DNA from: Marthasterias glacialis
Taxonomy: Eukaryota > Echinodermata > Asteroidea > Forcipulatida > Asteriidae
Assembly (NCBI GenBank): GCA_911728455.2
Contig: OU452229.1
Span: forward strand, 13,612,076 to 13,676,075
Reading direction: 5' to 3'
DNA length: 64,000 nucleotides
Position 1 is the stretch's first letter. The number at the start of each line of letters is the position of its first letter. The translations under genes and the position numbers were made by a program. Below are positions 10,856 to 22,600 of the stretch, in pieces. The notes below the pieces were generated by a model. The model was not told where the DNA came from, did no database searches, and saw only the letters and a list, made by a program, of their open reading frames with translations.

Positions 10856-10979
10856 AAAACAAAAAGCTATAAAAAAAAACCACAGAGTTACATTTACTCG
10901 AATGTAGGAAAAACAACCGAATTATGGTAAAGAAAGGTATGTTAGTATTTGTATACAAAAAGTAATACTTCCATCCTCC

Positions 10980-11420
10980 AGCTGAACAAATTTATGAAAG
11001 GTGAGTGATGAAGGATGATCCTTGGTCCTTTGCGAATTAGAGATCTTCCAGCCGAAGTCTTGTTAGCATTTACTAGAAGAAGAAAAAAAAATAGAAAAAT
11101 AAAATATGTGAATCTTGTGAAAGTTACTACACAAGAGCAAATAAAATCCTGTCCATACCCTAGCTGAACAAGTAACGATGACACAACTTAAAAAGGCCGA
11201 GGATAAAGAACAACTTCTCATCCACTTCTCATCCATGTGAAAGAAACCCTTTATGCCTCGGGTTGGTTAGATTGGCTTGAACTTTACATACAAAACCAGA
11301 CATCTGCATCATGATAAACGTCTGTATATAAAAAAAAATTCCCTTCCACTTTCAAGCTGAACAAATTATGATGAAACACTGTAAAAAAAGGTGAAGGATA
11401 AAGGATGATCCATCGTCCAT
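10980..11420 (+). repeat. three diverged local repeat copies
   Basis: The motif AGCTGAACAAAT or AGCTGAACAAGT, followed by an AAAGGTGA.GGAT.AAGGATGATCC block, recurs near 10980, 11160 and 11355. These are decayed tandem duplications without a coding frame. Confidence 0.5.
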
Positions 11421-12212
11421 TAGAACGCAAACTATGGAGCTCTCGCAATCTCTAGCTCCATCACACGGGGACCTTATCACACGGAACGGAGATTATGTTG
11501 CACTGAGTCTTCCTGCTCCAGTGGAAGTTACCAAGGTAACCTGGCATCATCGCTCGCTGACATCAGGCTGGGCACACCGCATGGTCAAATTAAAGAACAT
11601 TTATACCCCAGACTTATAGAAAGAGAGTGAGAGGAGAAGAAGAAAAAAATCACTACAAGAATGTGAATATTGTTAAATTAAAATGGATAATACATCATCG
11701 GATTTCGGAAGACTTAATTCAATTTCATCGTCTCGTCTTCAATTAACACACTCTTCAACCAAACTGTAGAAGTCTCATCAAGTGATGGTCGCATTACAGC
11801 GAAACAAACTCTGCTAGGTTCGAAACGTGGGGCCATTAACAAGTTAGTGTTTGCATTTTTGTATATGTTTAATGCAACAGGTCCTTTTGGTTGGTAAGCA
11901 GTTTGCAACAGCTAATATTGTATTTTTCGCAATTCTAAACGGTCCGTGTTTTGTCACAGGATTTTGTGAACGCTTATATTAAAGTGCTTATTTCGATTGC
12001 TGCAAGAGAAATAAACGACGGGTACTGGGGGATGCTTTTGCTATTTTCTCAACTTGGTAGTATGTCAGACGGACAAATTTCCCCAGAGGATTGTACTGGT
12101 ATGGACTATATCATCAGTGAGCTTTCAGATTGTAATAAAGTCAATATTTTGTGATACAATTTGTTGTATTAGGTTAAAAAGTGATGTGAAGATTACGAAA
12201 GTAATCTGGTGG

Positions 12213-12300
12213 GGGTGGTGGTGGTGGTGTGTGTGTGTGTATGTGTGTGTGTGTGTGTCGGGGGGGGGGGGCGTGTCAGGGGAGGGGATGATCGAGGAGT
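12213..12300 (+). repeat. G-rich and (GT)n low-complexity tract
   Basis: GGT repeats run into (GT)n and then a ten-base G run. Open frames here are low-complexity artefacts. Confidence 0.85.
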
Positions 12301-12639
12301 GACTGGCTGGAAGGGGTACTAGTCTTCAATATAGCTACTATACGAACACGTTTCCCACAATTGGCCATATTTTGTGACCGCACGAGGGCGCTTTCAACGG
12401 CTAATTTCCTTGCATCACAATTACAGTTTTATTTTATTTTGATTGCCTGTGTGTTGTTATCTTGTATTAACAGCTAAATAAATAAAAACAACAACAACAC
12501 TGGAAAAGCCAGTTCGTTTAACTTGTTTTGCATCACGTAAATCAGGTTCACACACGCCCTCAAGCGGTCAAAAATACTGGGCGTTGTCTTGACAGTCATA
12601 TAAAGGTAAAATAAAGACTTGGTGATCATCGAAAACAAA

Positions 12640-12900
12640 TTTGATTAGCTTCATCAAGGAAGCTCACCGGTTATAAAGTTCATATCAGTGCCAATCCTCC
12701 AGAGAAATGTTCTGTTTTTTTCAAATGCTGTCAAAGTCTAGAGATCAACAGCGACCCCAAATCACCGGTGCAATATTTCGATTGACGCAAAACTTCCTTT
12801 TTTTGCTTTATTTTCACTAAAACGTGAGCACTTAATTTGCTGATTTTTTCCCTTGAGATAACTAGAAAGTGGGAATTAATTTGCATTTCCCCAAACCAAT
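12640..12900 (+). repeat. dispersed repeat R3-like copy
   Basis: Carries TATCAGTGCCAATCCTCCAGAGAAAT and GTCAAAGTC..GA motifs shared with 47270-47360, followed by a CACTAAAACGTGA...TTTGCTGATTTT block also present near 16855. Confidence 0.5.
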
Positions 12901-13136
12901 TTTTTTTCTTCTTTAAATATTGACTCGTAGCATTGATCGTCAGGTAGTAGTATACCGGTAATTTGTTTGGTTGCCGGGGAAATAATTATGTTTGTAGTTG
13001 CCATATTGACTGACACTGATTTTATAAGCAATCGACCCCCCTCCCAACAACCACCCCAGCCCTTCTTTCCCGACCCTGCCCAACCCCCACCACTCCATAA
13101 GAATTTCACTGATGGAAAGTGTAAGTGAACACATCA

Positions 13137-13216
13137 TTGTTGTTGCTGTTGTTGTTAATGTTGTTGTGGTTGTTGTTGCTGCTGCTGCTGTTGTTGCTGT
13201 TGTTGTTGTTGTTGTA

Positions 13217-13288
<72 letters not shown>

Positions 13289-13295
13289 GCTGTTT

Positions 13296-13337
<42 letters not shown>

Positions 13338-13338
13338 C

Positions 13339-13432
<94 letters not shown>
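13137..13432 (+). repeat. (TTG)n microsatellite, about 0.3 kb
   Basis: A nearly continuous TTG/TGC trinucleotide tract. All the poly-Val, poly-Leu and poly-Thr frames across it are artefacts. Confidence 0.97.
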
Positions 13433-13959
13433 ACATTATTTCCCATTTTCCATACTTCTCAATACTGTTCACACCGTCAAACCTGTGAAATTGTCATCGA
13501 TTAAACAACGAAAAACTACCTTTGTTTTGTCAGGGACTTTTCGCACGCCAGTTTCGGGCTTGTTTCGACTACTGTGACTGAAATAAGAAACAGTGATTGG
13601 TGGGGACCATACAATAGTTTACAATCGATTAGAGTCTAAAAGAAATGTGTTCTTTATAATAAGTAGGCCTATAGCTTCTAGATTGAAACTAATATTATCT
13701 GTTCAATAATTAGCAAAATATTTTAGGACTCCTTTCCACATATCATCCCTCGAGATTGCCCACCCACCTTTATTTATTTGTTATCATCTTTCCAATAATT
13801 CTTGCCCGTGATCCTCCACCACTTCTTTAACCTAAGGCCATCTTGCCGATTAATTTTGTCATCTGACTCGTGATTATCATTATGTACTATTTTAAAGAAC
13901 TTTGTAATTAATCAAATCATCCAGGAAGGTCTAATTATTGACTTTAAATTATATCAGGT

Positions 13960-14035
13960 TGGCTGGGTGGTTTCTTTGACTGTTTTTATACTCTGTGGAC
14001 CCCGGTTTATGTGTCTTGCTGTCTCTTTTGCCCGT
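13960..14035 (+). repeat. SINE family B fragment
   Basis: The short piece GGCTGGGTGGTTTC...CTCTGTGGACCCCGGTT matches the head of family B at 61450 and 8300 but is truncated just after the B-box start. Confidence 0.45.
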
Positions 14036-14142
14036 GTAATTATGACATAAAATGACATAAAGAAAAACCTTAGTATTATGTGAATTATAAAAGCTGAACT
14101 TTAATTAGAGCTACAAGGTTTTGGGTCATTTTAGGGTGTGTC

Positions 14143-14215
14143 CGAATTAGGCAAGTTTGGCTACGGCTATGGCTGCCGGCAGCAGCGGCAACGTTGCGAC
14201 CACTGCTGAAATCCA
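14143..14215 (+). repeat. fragment of the GTGTCCGAATT MITE family
   Basis: Carries GTGTCCGAATTAGGC, TTTGGCTACGGCTATGGCTG, matching the end of the element at 17411-17640. The other end was not found. Confidence 0.5.
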
Positions 14216-14493
14216 CCAATCGGCTCAGCCTTAATCAGAAGTTACAATTGAACATGTTCTAAAGATATTTATCTGATGAAATAAAACGATGAACAATTTT
14301 TAATTTTTACTTTTTTGTAAGCCTGGTATCAACACCAGTGGACCGTGGAAGTCTCAGGAGTATCCCAACATTTTGACCCGTTAAAATCTTCGTTTCCTTG
14401 GCAATGTGCGTGGAAACACAACTTTAGGTTCCCACAAAATGCTCGAAATCTCGTGCAAGACTTGTACGGTCAAATGTCCTTCGGAATGTGGTC

Positions 14494-14740
14494 CAGCGGC
14501 GTAGCCATTTGGGGGTGGGGGCGGGGGCACGTTCCCCCATAAAATCTCAGCGCCCCCCATGGAAAATATATATATATATAAATATAATTATATGTAATTC
14601 ATTACAAAACATAGACCCTGCCCCCCCCCCCCCCCCGCCGAGTCGGGAGAAAATAGTGACAAACCGTGCACACTTTTTAGCATGTAAACACATTATCCTT
14701 AGTCGCTTTAACCAGTGCGGTGGTCCTAAAAAGAACCGGT
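14494..14740 (+). repeat. CAGnGGCGTAGCnA-terminated repeat joined to an R3 fragment
   Basis: It begins CAGCGGCGTAGCCA followed by G-runs, a terminal motif also seen at 17648, 43076 and 49411. From about 14640 it carries the minus-strand R3 motif (GTGCACACTTTTTAGCATG). Confidence 0.5.
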
Positions 14741-15059
14741 GGTGTTACTTGACGTTTCGATCAAGCCACTCTTAAGACAACGGGATGTCTCCACCATGCA
14801 AAGTGTCAATCTAGGCCTATATGTTTTGTTATTGTAAAAGCTTCAAAACCGGTCACAGGTTCGCAAATGGACCCAGCGACGAAAGTAAGGTAACATTTTA
14901 GGAGGACATAACGGGGTACACCATTTTCTTTTCTGAGAGGCACCTCTGTTTCCGTTTGCATTTTTCTTAACTTCAAGCCCCTTGTCAGTGCTCTTGTAAT
15001 GTCATTTACTATTTCTTAATAAGATAATCTGACGGGGAGGTAATAACAAATACACTGTC

Positions 15060-15270
15060 TACGTGTAAATAGAAATATTGTTTCAAAAAGAAATTGAATT
15101 TATTACATAAAAGCTTATAAAATGTAACATTTCGTTCTTCAATTTTTTAATCTCCAAAGTCCAGATTTCAAATGGAGGGGAGGGGGGGGGCACCGGAAGG
15201 GGGCACAGACATCAATGGGGGTGGAGGTGGGCACGTGCCCCGTGCCTCCGACCCCAAGTTATGACTGGAT
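15060..15270 (-). repeat. second copy of the 43076-43250 element, inverted
   Basis: Read on the minus strand, the G/C-run head (GGGGCACGTGCCC), the motif TTTGAAATCTGGACTTTGGAGATTAAAAA and TGTTACATTTTATAAGCTTTTATGTAATAAATTC match 43100-43230 in order. Confidence 0.65.
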
Positions 15271-15892
15271 CCACGTACAAAATACATAAAATAGCCACTT
15301 CTAGTTAAGTTCTAGATCTAATAGTTCCACATGGTCATAGGTGAGTAATGTTTAATTTTTATTACATTTCCCACGGATGGATGCAAGTTTTCCCCCTATG
15401 CGTCTCACAAGCCTGTTTGTTTGAGTGAACGCAATCGTGCTCTATCGTAGGTCATCCCCATGGACTGAATTTATTTTGCACTCTTAACGTCAGCGTTCGA
15501 ATGACATTACAGTTGTTTGCCATTTATAACTGGTTCAAAAACGTCAGACCAAATAAAACAGACAACACACCGACCGGCAAAGCCCATGCTTTTGTGTCTC
15601 GGGGTCTGGCCTTTTTAAAATGCAAACCACGTTTCTTGCATTTTCAGCGCCTTCAAAATGTTGGCACGCTCTGTATAAGATAACACAAAGATAGACCAGC
15701 GTGGAAAGAAGTAGTAGAAGAAAAGAGAACGATTAAAGAAGAAAGAAAAAAAACATGAGCAGGAAACCCGTAGAGTCCCTGTTTCAACGAATCAAGTAAA
15801 TGCCGGGCCCTGAGCAGGGCCCTGAGCTCGCTCCAGGTATCGACCGGCGCCAACAGTTCGAGGTTTGATTTCGGGGGGGAGGTTAAACTTAC

Positions 15893-16100
15893 CCTCTTGC
15901 GATAACCGGCCAGGCGCGGTGTCTGGAGGGCCGAGAATGACAAACGGTCCTTTGCGGGTGTGCTCTCGAGTCACCTCGGTCCCCCGTGACACACGGGCAC
16001 GGCCACTTCCAGAGGGAGGGGAAATGTGGTTTATAAAATATACGACAAGGGAATCACGGCACTTATTCCGTGAATCGTTTATGGCGTGGTCGATTGTACA
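15893..16100 (-). other. CpG-rich block with a minus-strand splice donor (possible 5' UTR exon)
   Basis: A GC- and CpG-rich island in AT-rich surroundings. On the minus strand it ends with AAGAGG followed by gtaagt (donor at 15892-15887). The frames in it show no recognisable protein. It could be the leader exon of a minus-strand transcript whose next exon is the 5226-5274 candidate. It is equally compatible with an unrelated CpG-rich regulatory block. Confidence 0.3.
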
Positions 16101-16199
16101 CCACTTCGGTTTTTATCTCGACTCGAGAGTGACACAAACAGTGAAGCAAGAGATGACATGCTCAAGTTGATCAATAGTTGATACATTATGTATAGGGAG

Positions 16200-17000
16200 A
16201 TCAGATCCCTTCGGCAGGACCGTACATAGATTCATCTATGTATGTGCAATCACATAATGCAGGCTCTGGCAGGGCTGACGTACGGTGGCCCCCAAGGGAC
16301 ATCAGACAACACAGCTAATATCCTTAAGGCTACTAATACTCCATTGATTCTGAAGAGACGGTTACACGTCATAAACTAGTGGTCAATGTGTTAACATTCA
16401 TAAAGTGAACATCATGATTACATACTGACTCGAGGTGGTCGAGAAGCGGCTGGTGTTTCCAATCTAATCATCAAGGAGGCTTAATAATGCCGAGCACGAA
16501 CATCAGAACTTGTAATGTCTTGACCCTCAAGCCTCGCCTTCGTTACACTACGGATTTGCATTGGAGAAAAACAGTATGTCAACATCTTAGCAAAATCATG
16601 TTAATAAAAATCTATACCGTTTTAATAAAGACAAAGTACGGTACAGGATTAGAAATCATCGGGAAAATTTGATTCGTTCGAATCAGAAACCTCACATCCT
16701 CATCATCAATGTCAGGAAGCTAGCACTTTAAGACACACAAATGACCGGTGCTTATTTAGATTGCCGTGACAGAAAAAAGCCCGATCTAAAACGGCACAAA
16801 ATCACGGACAAAACAGAAACCGTTTTCCCTTTTTTTTTTTTTTTTTTTTTTTACACTAAAAACGTGAAAACTGAATTTGATGGGTTTTCACAGCTTTGTT
16901 GTATGATGTTTTTCTAATTGAAAACTAAAGGAAAGGAAATAGTTTAAGCTTTCCCCCAAATAACTTGTTTCATTTATTTACTACTAGATGGTTTTAAGGT
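16200..17000. other. non-coding stretch
   Basis: No exon is seen. It contains a poly-T run (16829-16852) and R3-like sequence around 16740-16960. Confidence 0.5.
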
Positions 17001-17002
17001 AA

Positions 17003-17290
17003 CGGGCGGCCTTGTGGCATGGGTGACATGTGCGTAAAGCGCTCGCCACTCACCGATGGCCCTGGTTCGATTCCCAACTAAGGCCTATGTGAGTAGATTT
17101 GTGCTTTGATTCTCTCCTGTGCCACAAGTGTTCTTCTCTTGGCCCTCCGGTTTTTCTCCCTCCAGAAAAAAAAATCAACACTTTCGATCTCTGGCTGTGT
17201 ATCCTTATCATTAATGGGTTGATGTGGTTGGCTGCCAAAGTCAGTTTAGCTTCTCAGCTGCCAATAAGGGTGATTACCCTCCCAAACTAT
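17003..17290 (+). repeat. tRNA-derived SINE, family C
   Basis: The tRNA-like head GGGCGGCCTTGTGGCATGGG...GCGCTCGCC is followed by a perfect B box GGTTCGATTCC at 17064-17074 and an unrelated body (CTCTCCTGTGCC...GGTTTTTCTCCCTCC). Only one copy is in the window. Confidence 0.75.
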
Positions 17291-17410
17291 TGTTCTTATA
17301 AAATAACTATTGTTGTCATTAACTCCAGTGATTGCAACTTCAAGTGGCTACATGGTAACATCTTCAGCCTACCTTAAAGTCCACAGCGTAAGCCGTTCTA
17401 TCGACCTGAA

Positions 17411-17640
17411 GGGCCGTGTCCGAATTAATGGCTTCGGCTATGTCCGGAACGCCCAAAATCCTCATTTTTCACTGTAGTAGTAGCCGAAGTCCATTGATTC
17501 GGACGCGTGTACGCAGCTAACTTGTGATTGTTCTTCCATTCATAAGTCCGTGCCCAAATCGAGCGACTTCGGTTACTGCTATGGCTATTGGCTGAAGCTG
17601 CAGCGTTGACGAATACGGGGCGCAGAGATTCGGACGTGGT
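17411..17640. mobile_element. MITE with GTGTCCGAATT ends
   Basis: The left end GTGTCCGAATTAATGGCTTC and right end GATTCGGACGTGGTCAC form short terminal inverted repeats around CCGAAT. Internal GGCTTCGGCTA / TAGCCGAAG pairs add self-complementarity. Confidence 0.6.
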
Positions 17641-17647
17641 CACTGCC

Positions 17648-17920
17648 CAGTGTGGCGTAGCTAGGGTTTGTGGAACACGGGGAAAAGATTAGAGGATGGT
17701 GCTGTTTGTCTTTGAAAATCTTAGCACTAATTTGATGTTTTAGGAACAACCGCGGGCTTAGATTGTTTATTCACTATCCTGAGAGGAACTAACAATTTCA
17801 GATGGAAATTAAAAAAAAAAAATAAAAGAAAAGAAAAAAGTTTTTGTCAATTTGGCACCCCAAGCCTGCACCCGGTAGACACGCCCCCTTTGCCCATTCC
17901 AGGTCACCCTCCCATGCCCA
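17648..17920 (+). repeat. CAGTGTGGCGTAGC-terminated repeat
   Basis: Begins CAGTGTGGCGTAGCTAGGG, like the ends at 14494, 43076 and 49411. The right boundary is unclear; a C-rich stretch near 17860-17920 may be its other arm. Confidence 0.4.
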
Positions 17921-18146
17921 CTGCCACTGGCTAAGCCGTCGATCCGGACACGGAAGAAGTAAACCGAGGCTGAAAGAGTTCCCAATAGTCTGACCACATT
18001 TTTGGTATCAAGGAGTCAATGTTTAAGATTGCGTTTGCACACAGGGAACACGACACAAACTATGGCAGTACGATGGCATATAAAAACGATGGCATATAAA
18101 ACAAAATATGAAAAAAAGTTTTTAATCATTGTTGTTACAAGTTTAT

Positions 18147-18195
18147 TTATTTGTATTTTTATTTGTTTATTTATTTATTTATTTATTTATTATTA
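18147..18195 (+). repeat. (TTTA)n microsatellite
   Basis: TTTA/TTTG tetranucleotide repeats with a few interruptions. Confidence 0.9.
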
Positions 18196-18337
18196 ATATT
18201 ATTTTTGGGGGGTGGGATGGGGGTGAGGTCTTGAGTTCATACACTGTCGTTCATGACGTTAGTAGAAAATGAAGTACAATGCTTCAATAAAAGAAGTCGT
18301 ACTAGGCATTAGAGATATTTGCGAGTACCCCTTGACG

Positions 18338-18485
18338 TATATATAAGATTATTTCCCTTCATTTCCCTTTGTTCATTATCTGAACAACAAAAGTTTCTTC
18401 GATTTGTTGTCTCCATCCATCACTGTAGACGGTATTAAGACGGTATTAGCAGTTAAACAGAAGACTTAACTTTATAACCCGAAAG
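18338..18485 (+). promoter_or_regulatory. possible TATA box and leader exon upstream of luqin
   Basis: TATATATAAG at 18338-18347 lies about 30 bp before a stretch that ends CCGAAAG followed by gtaaat (donor at 18486). The ATG exon at 19660 is preceded by a strong acceptor-like tract (gtttttgttttttttta...cttgaag, AG at 19628-19629). A leader exon from about 18370 to 18485 spliced to 19630 is therefore plausible. Transcript data are needed to decide between this and a start near 19.4 kb. Confidence 0.3.
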
Positions 18486-19299
18486 GTAAATTATTATGTA
18501 ATGCAGAACTCTTATTTCTTATCTTAGCGGTGATTCGTTTTACTTCTTACAATTAAGGTGAATCGTTATATATCACTCCATCTTTTGAAGAAAAAAAACC
18601 TTGTGACTTTAGAAATCTTACTCCACCTTTATTTATTTATCATTGTTTTAAGAAAATATAGTGACAGATGTATCCAAAACTAATTTTCTTTTGTTTCCAT
18701 TTTGAAATTGCAAACCTATTTTTTTTAATCATCAAACTGTAACAACCCCCAAACCAACCAAACATACACCCCAACACCCCCAAACATCCCAACACCCCCA
18801 GCAACGACGGTAAAAATGGGGAAAGAAGTAGACGAAGAAGAAGAGGGAGTTAAAACTAGTAAACAATTCAAACTGTAGAGCCGGATTTGGAGGGGTGGAG
18901 GTGGGGCTAGGGGGAGTGCTGTGGACATTTTCTAGAATTTGAAAGCAACTATAATGAAAGGACTATTTTTATAATAATGTAGCTGAGACTACCACGTAAT
19001 AGATTTGTTATCTAAGCAATGAACAGCGTGGAATCAAAAAAAATAAATAATAATAAGCAGTTGTCTTTTTTGGGCTGCTAACTGGCATCGCAAAGCAAAA
19101 TTGTATGTTTTCAGGAAAGCCTGTGTGGCTATTGCTTTGAAGAGTGTAGCCTCAGTTCAAAATTGTATGAACGCCCCTTTAACATAATACGGAACACCAT
19201 GAGTTGTTTTAATTGGGCATCGTAATGCAAGCAGTGTTTTTGCCGATATGTAGTGTCGATCAATCATCCGACGCCTTCATCCATAGTCGTCAGTAAGCC

Positions 19300-19313
19300 G
19301 TCGTCATGGCAAC
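19300..19313 (+). promoter_or_regulatory. X-box-like RFX site upstream of luqin
   Basis: GTCGTCATGGCAAC is close to the palindromic RFX X-box consensus (GTTGCCATGGCAAC). It lies about 350 bp before the luqin ATG in a locally GC-richer block, and a CRE-like TGACGTTT follows at 19359-19366. RFX factors regulate ciliary and neuroendocrine genes in animals; their use here is inference. Confidence 0.35.
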
Positions 19314-19659
19314 CCAACTTGGTCTCAAAGTTTGACAGGCTTTTTTTTTCTTCTTTGATGACGTTTTCGCTGCCCCGAAGGCTGTCCCGCTGTGTTTGGC
19401 GAGCAAGCGACACGCTTCGGCCAGACATTGGAACTCAACGCGTCAGAAGGAACGGTCGTCTTTTTTTGTCGGTGTCAGGCTCTGATCTAATAGTAATAGT
19501 CAGTAATAAACAGAAGAACAGACACCGTCCATCAAGCAGCAGCAACCCATCTCGTTAAATACCTTGATTGAAACAACGCGAGCTGTAAAGAACGACGTGA
19601 ACGGTTTTTGTTTTTTTTTAATCTTGAAGTGAGTAACACAGAGAACGTTGCCGGCGATT

Positions 19660-19694
19660 ATGACGAACAGAACGACTCAGCAGCAATGCACAAG
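19660..19694 (+). CDS. LQ: luqin exon with start codon
   Basis: 35 nt encoding MTNRTTQQQCT plus two bases (AG), followed by donor gtaagc. Phase 2 matches the single base G with which the peptide exon opens, forming Arg12. The exon extends 5' either to about 19630 (behind a T-rich acceptor) or into a continuous 5' UTR. Other start exons in the 12.7 kb upstream cannot be excluded. Confidence 0.72.
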
Positions 19695-22600
19695 GTAAGC
19701 AAGACTTATGGTTATATTCCCACAGGAGACATATTTACATAAGATCTTCCGTCAGGCCCAAAATACTTTCTGACAGTTTAAATGACCAGGTGCAACACTG
19801 GCTTGTTGAATAGAACAACTTCTTAGTATTTTAGGGAATGAATTACAATTTTGGGATGAACAAAGTAATTGATGAGAAACTGGATTTGAACCTCCGACCT
19901 CCGGATTAAGTTGCCGGCGCTCTACCAAACTGAGCTATCCAGCCCTATGATGGCGGTCTTCCTATTTTGTCAATATCTTTGTTCTGGGTGCCAGTCAGAA
20001 GCCATACAACCTGAAACTGCCGTATATCTATTTGAAAAAGCATGAAGAAGTTTTACATTAGGTATATTATGATAACTAAGACTAAATGCTCAAACAAGTA
20101 AAAATATATTGGCAAAATAATTTGTTCCTCCATTAATGCATGAATACAGACCGAGTAGGTAAAGGGAGCAATGGCCCTTTGCGAAACCACGGCTTGGGGC
20201 TCAGGCTTATAGCTTCGTCCACCTGTTTGAAACCCCGTACCGAAAGCTTACGTTGTCAAACTAATTGGCAGAGCCTCAGCAAAAGCCAAAAACAAAAAAC
20301 AAAAAAGAGCCATAATCTCTTCCCAAGTTGAAGTGGCCGTTCTCGGAGATGAAGAGACTTATCTTATCCCTGATTCTTCCTATAGAAAACACTGCCTCTT
20401 CCCAGAAGAGATTATTGCTTGACTGACACTCAAAACTCACTACTAAATGGAAACATTTACGCCCCTCGCCCCTTGTATGTTGAGTGAATACTTTAGTGAT
20501 TTGTGTAAAGAATCGAGCGTGGGGTCTCATCAATGATAATAAGAGGGAGGGGGAGGAGGGGATAGAGGAGGGGAGGGGAGGGGAGGAGGGGGTAGAGGAA
20601 GGGAAGGGAAGGGAGGAGGGGCAGAGGAGGGGAGCGTAAGGATGGGTAGAAGGGGAGGGGAGAGGAAACCCATTGAGGCATTCTGAGAATCATATCAGAA
20701 ACACTATAGCACTGCAGCCTCAGTTCTAACGAAAACTAAGCTGAGAGCTTACTTGTTTATACAGTAACCACCGATACCAAATAATTAAAATAATATTTTG
20801 TTCTGAATGTTTATGTTCGTTAATTTATTTTTTGTTTGTTTGTATCTGCCTTTTTTGTTGTAATTTTGTATTGTTTTCATAATGGTCGTTCCCTGCAATA
20901 TAAGTATAAGCCTAACAACAACCACAGGAATCGCTTCAAAATCATGTTGTATACACAAAGCTGACCCAAACTGATGCGCAGTCGGTTCAATGATAGTTTC
21001 AACACTTTCAGGTTATTTTTCTGACACGAAACATTTTGATCCCAGTTGTCAGGGAACAGTGAAGGAAAGAAACACGCAAAATAAACAATCGGCAATCATA
21101 AACGGCGTAAAAGGGCCAGTTAACAACACAATTGAGAAGAAGAAGAAGAAGAAGAAGAAGAAGAAGAAGAAGAAGAAGAAGAAAAAATGAAAACAAATTA
21201 ATGAGTGAAACTTTTGTCTCACTTCTTCTTCTGCGACATATATCTTTAAAAACACTCCGTGTTGTACAAATTTACAACATCTCCGACAAGCACTTAAGGG
21301 GATATTATCGCATGCCGTAGATCTCAAGCGTTCGGAGGGCACACGGATGGCTTTTAAACTTTATATTATGATACCTCGGATTGTTTTTGTAACCTGTGTT
21401 TATGTATAAAACAATTCAATCAGTCCGTATTGTTGTCTTTTTACTCGCTTGTAATAAGCACATTATGGAAGTATTTTCACGTTGAGTATAACGGCAAGGT
21501 TAGATGTACTGTTTTAAGACGGTTTTACAAACAGAAATTCTCTACACTATCCTTGTTGCCTTCCCGTCGATAGCTCAAGCAAGAGAGACGGAGTTCAGCT
21601 GCTCGACCGGAAAGCCAGGGTTCGGAACAAATCCGCGGGAACCGCTTTGAGAACTTGTTCTATTCTGTTTTGCTTCTGTATTTTGTTTTGTTTCGTTAGA
21701 AATCGGTCGCCACGGGCGCCATTTCCCCCATTGGGTTCTTCACTGTTCGCCATCTGACATGCAGCAGATGGTGAAGCTTCACATTATTTCAAACTGGATT
21801 AAAACTGTAAACGAAGCATTTCATCTGACTAAGAGACAGTTTCCTCAAATTGTGATGCATATTCGTTTGTGTATTCTTTTCAACACGATGCTATTATTGT
21901 AAGTGACTCCTCCCCTCCAATGAATCAGTTCGGTGTTTTTGACCACGCCCAACTCATCATTAAAACACGACAAATAGTTGAGTATCGTAGGCAAAATGGC
22001 AGCTGCCCCACCTCGTCCTCTTCTACCTTCTACCTCAACATCCTTGTCCAATGCTATGATCTCTTTACCCAAATCGACTATAGCCACCGTCGCTTATAAC
22101 TAAGGCTTTGAAGCATTACAGCTTCGCTTATAAAACGCTCATGATACTATCATGCTATCATGATAGAGCATCCGTTCTTATAAGTGAGGCTGATTTAGAA
22201 CGGGTTATTTATGGCGTGTCGTGGTCGAGCACCGGACTCAAGCTCTGGTGTTTCAGATCAGCAGAGTGTGGGTTCGAGTCCTTAAATCAAGACGCTTAAC
22301 CGTTATTGCTCTGTCCTTCGGATGGGACGTGTGTTCTGTAATGCACGTAAAAGAACCCCGGTACACTTATCGCTTAGAGAAAGGGGTTTGCCCTGGTATT
22401 TCTGGTAGTGGCTGCTAAATGCGCCACATCACCTCGCAAAACCCTTATAAGGTGCTACATAAATGGGTCTCATAACTCAAAAACTTAAGAACCTTGTCTT
22501 GAGACGCCCGTGGTATTACAGCGCATTAGTGCTGTAAGTGATGCAGTACTATATCCCTTAGAAAAATTCCCCCCAGTCACCACACAGTGGAACTTCTATA

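Noticed and set aside
13112..13577. Long poly-Val, poly-Leu and poly-Thr open frames
   Set aside because: They are translations of the TTG microsatellite in different frames and strands.
19870..19945. Functional tRNA-Lys gene
   Set aside because: The D arm and anticodon arm look right, but the T stem has mismatches and the acceptor stem does not pair, so it is a SINE head or pseudogene.
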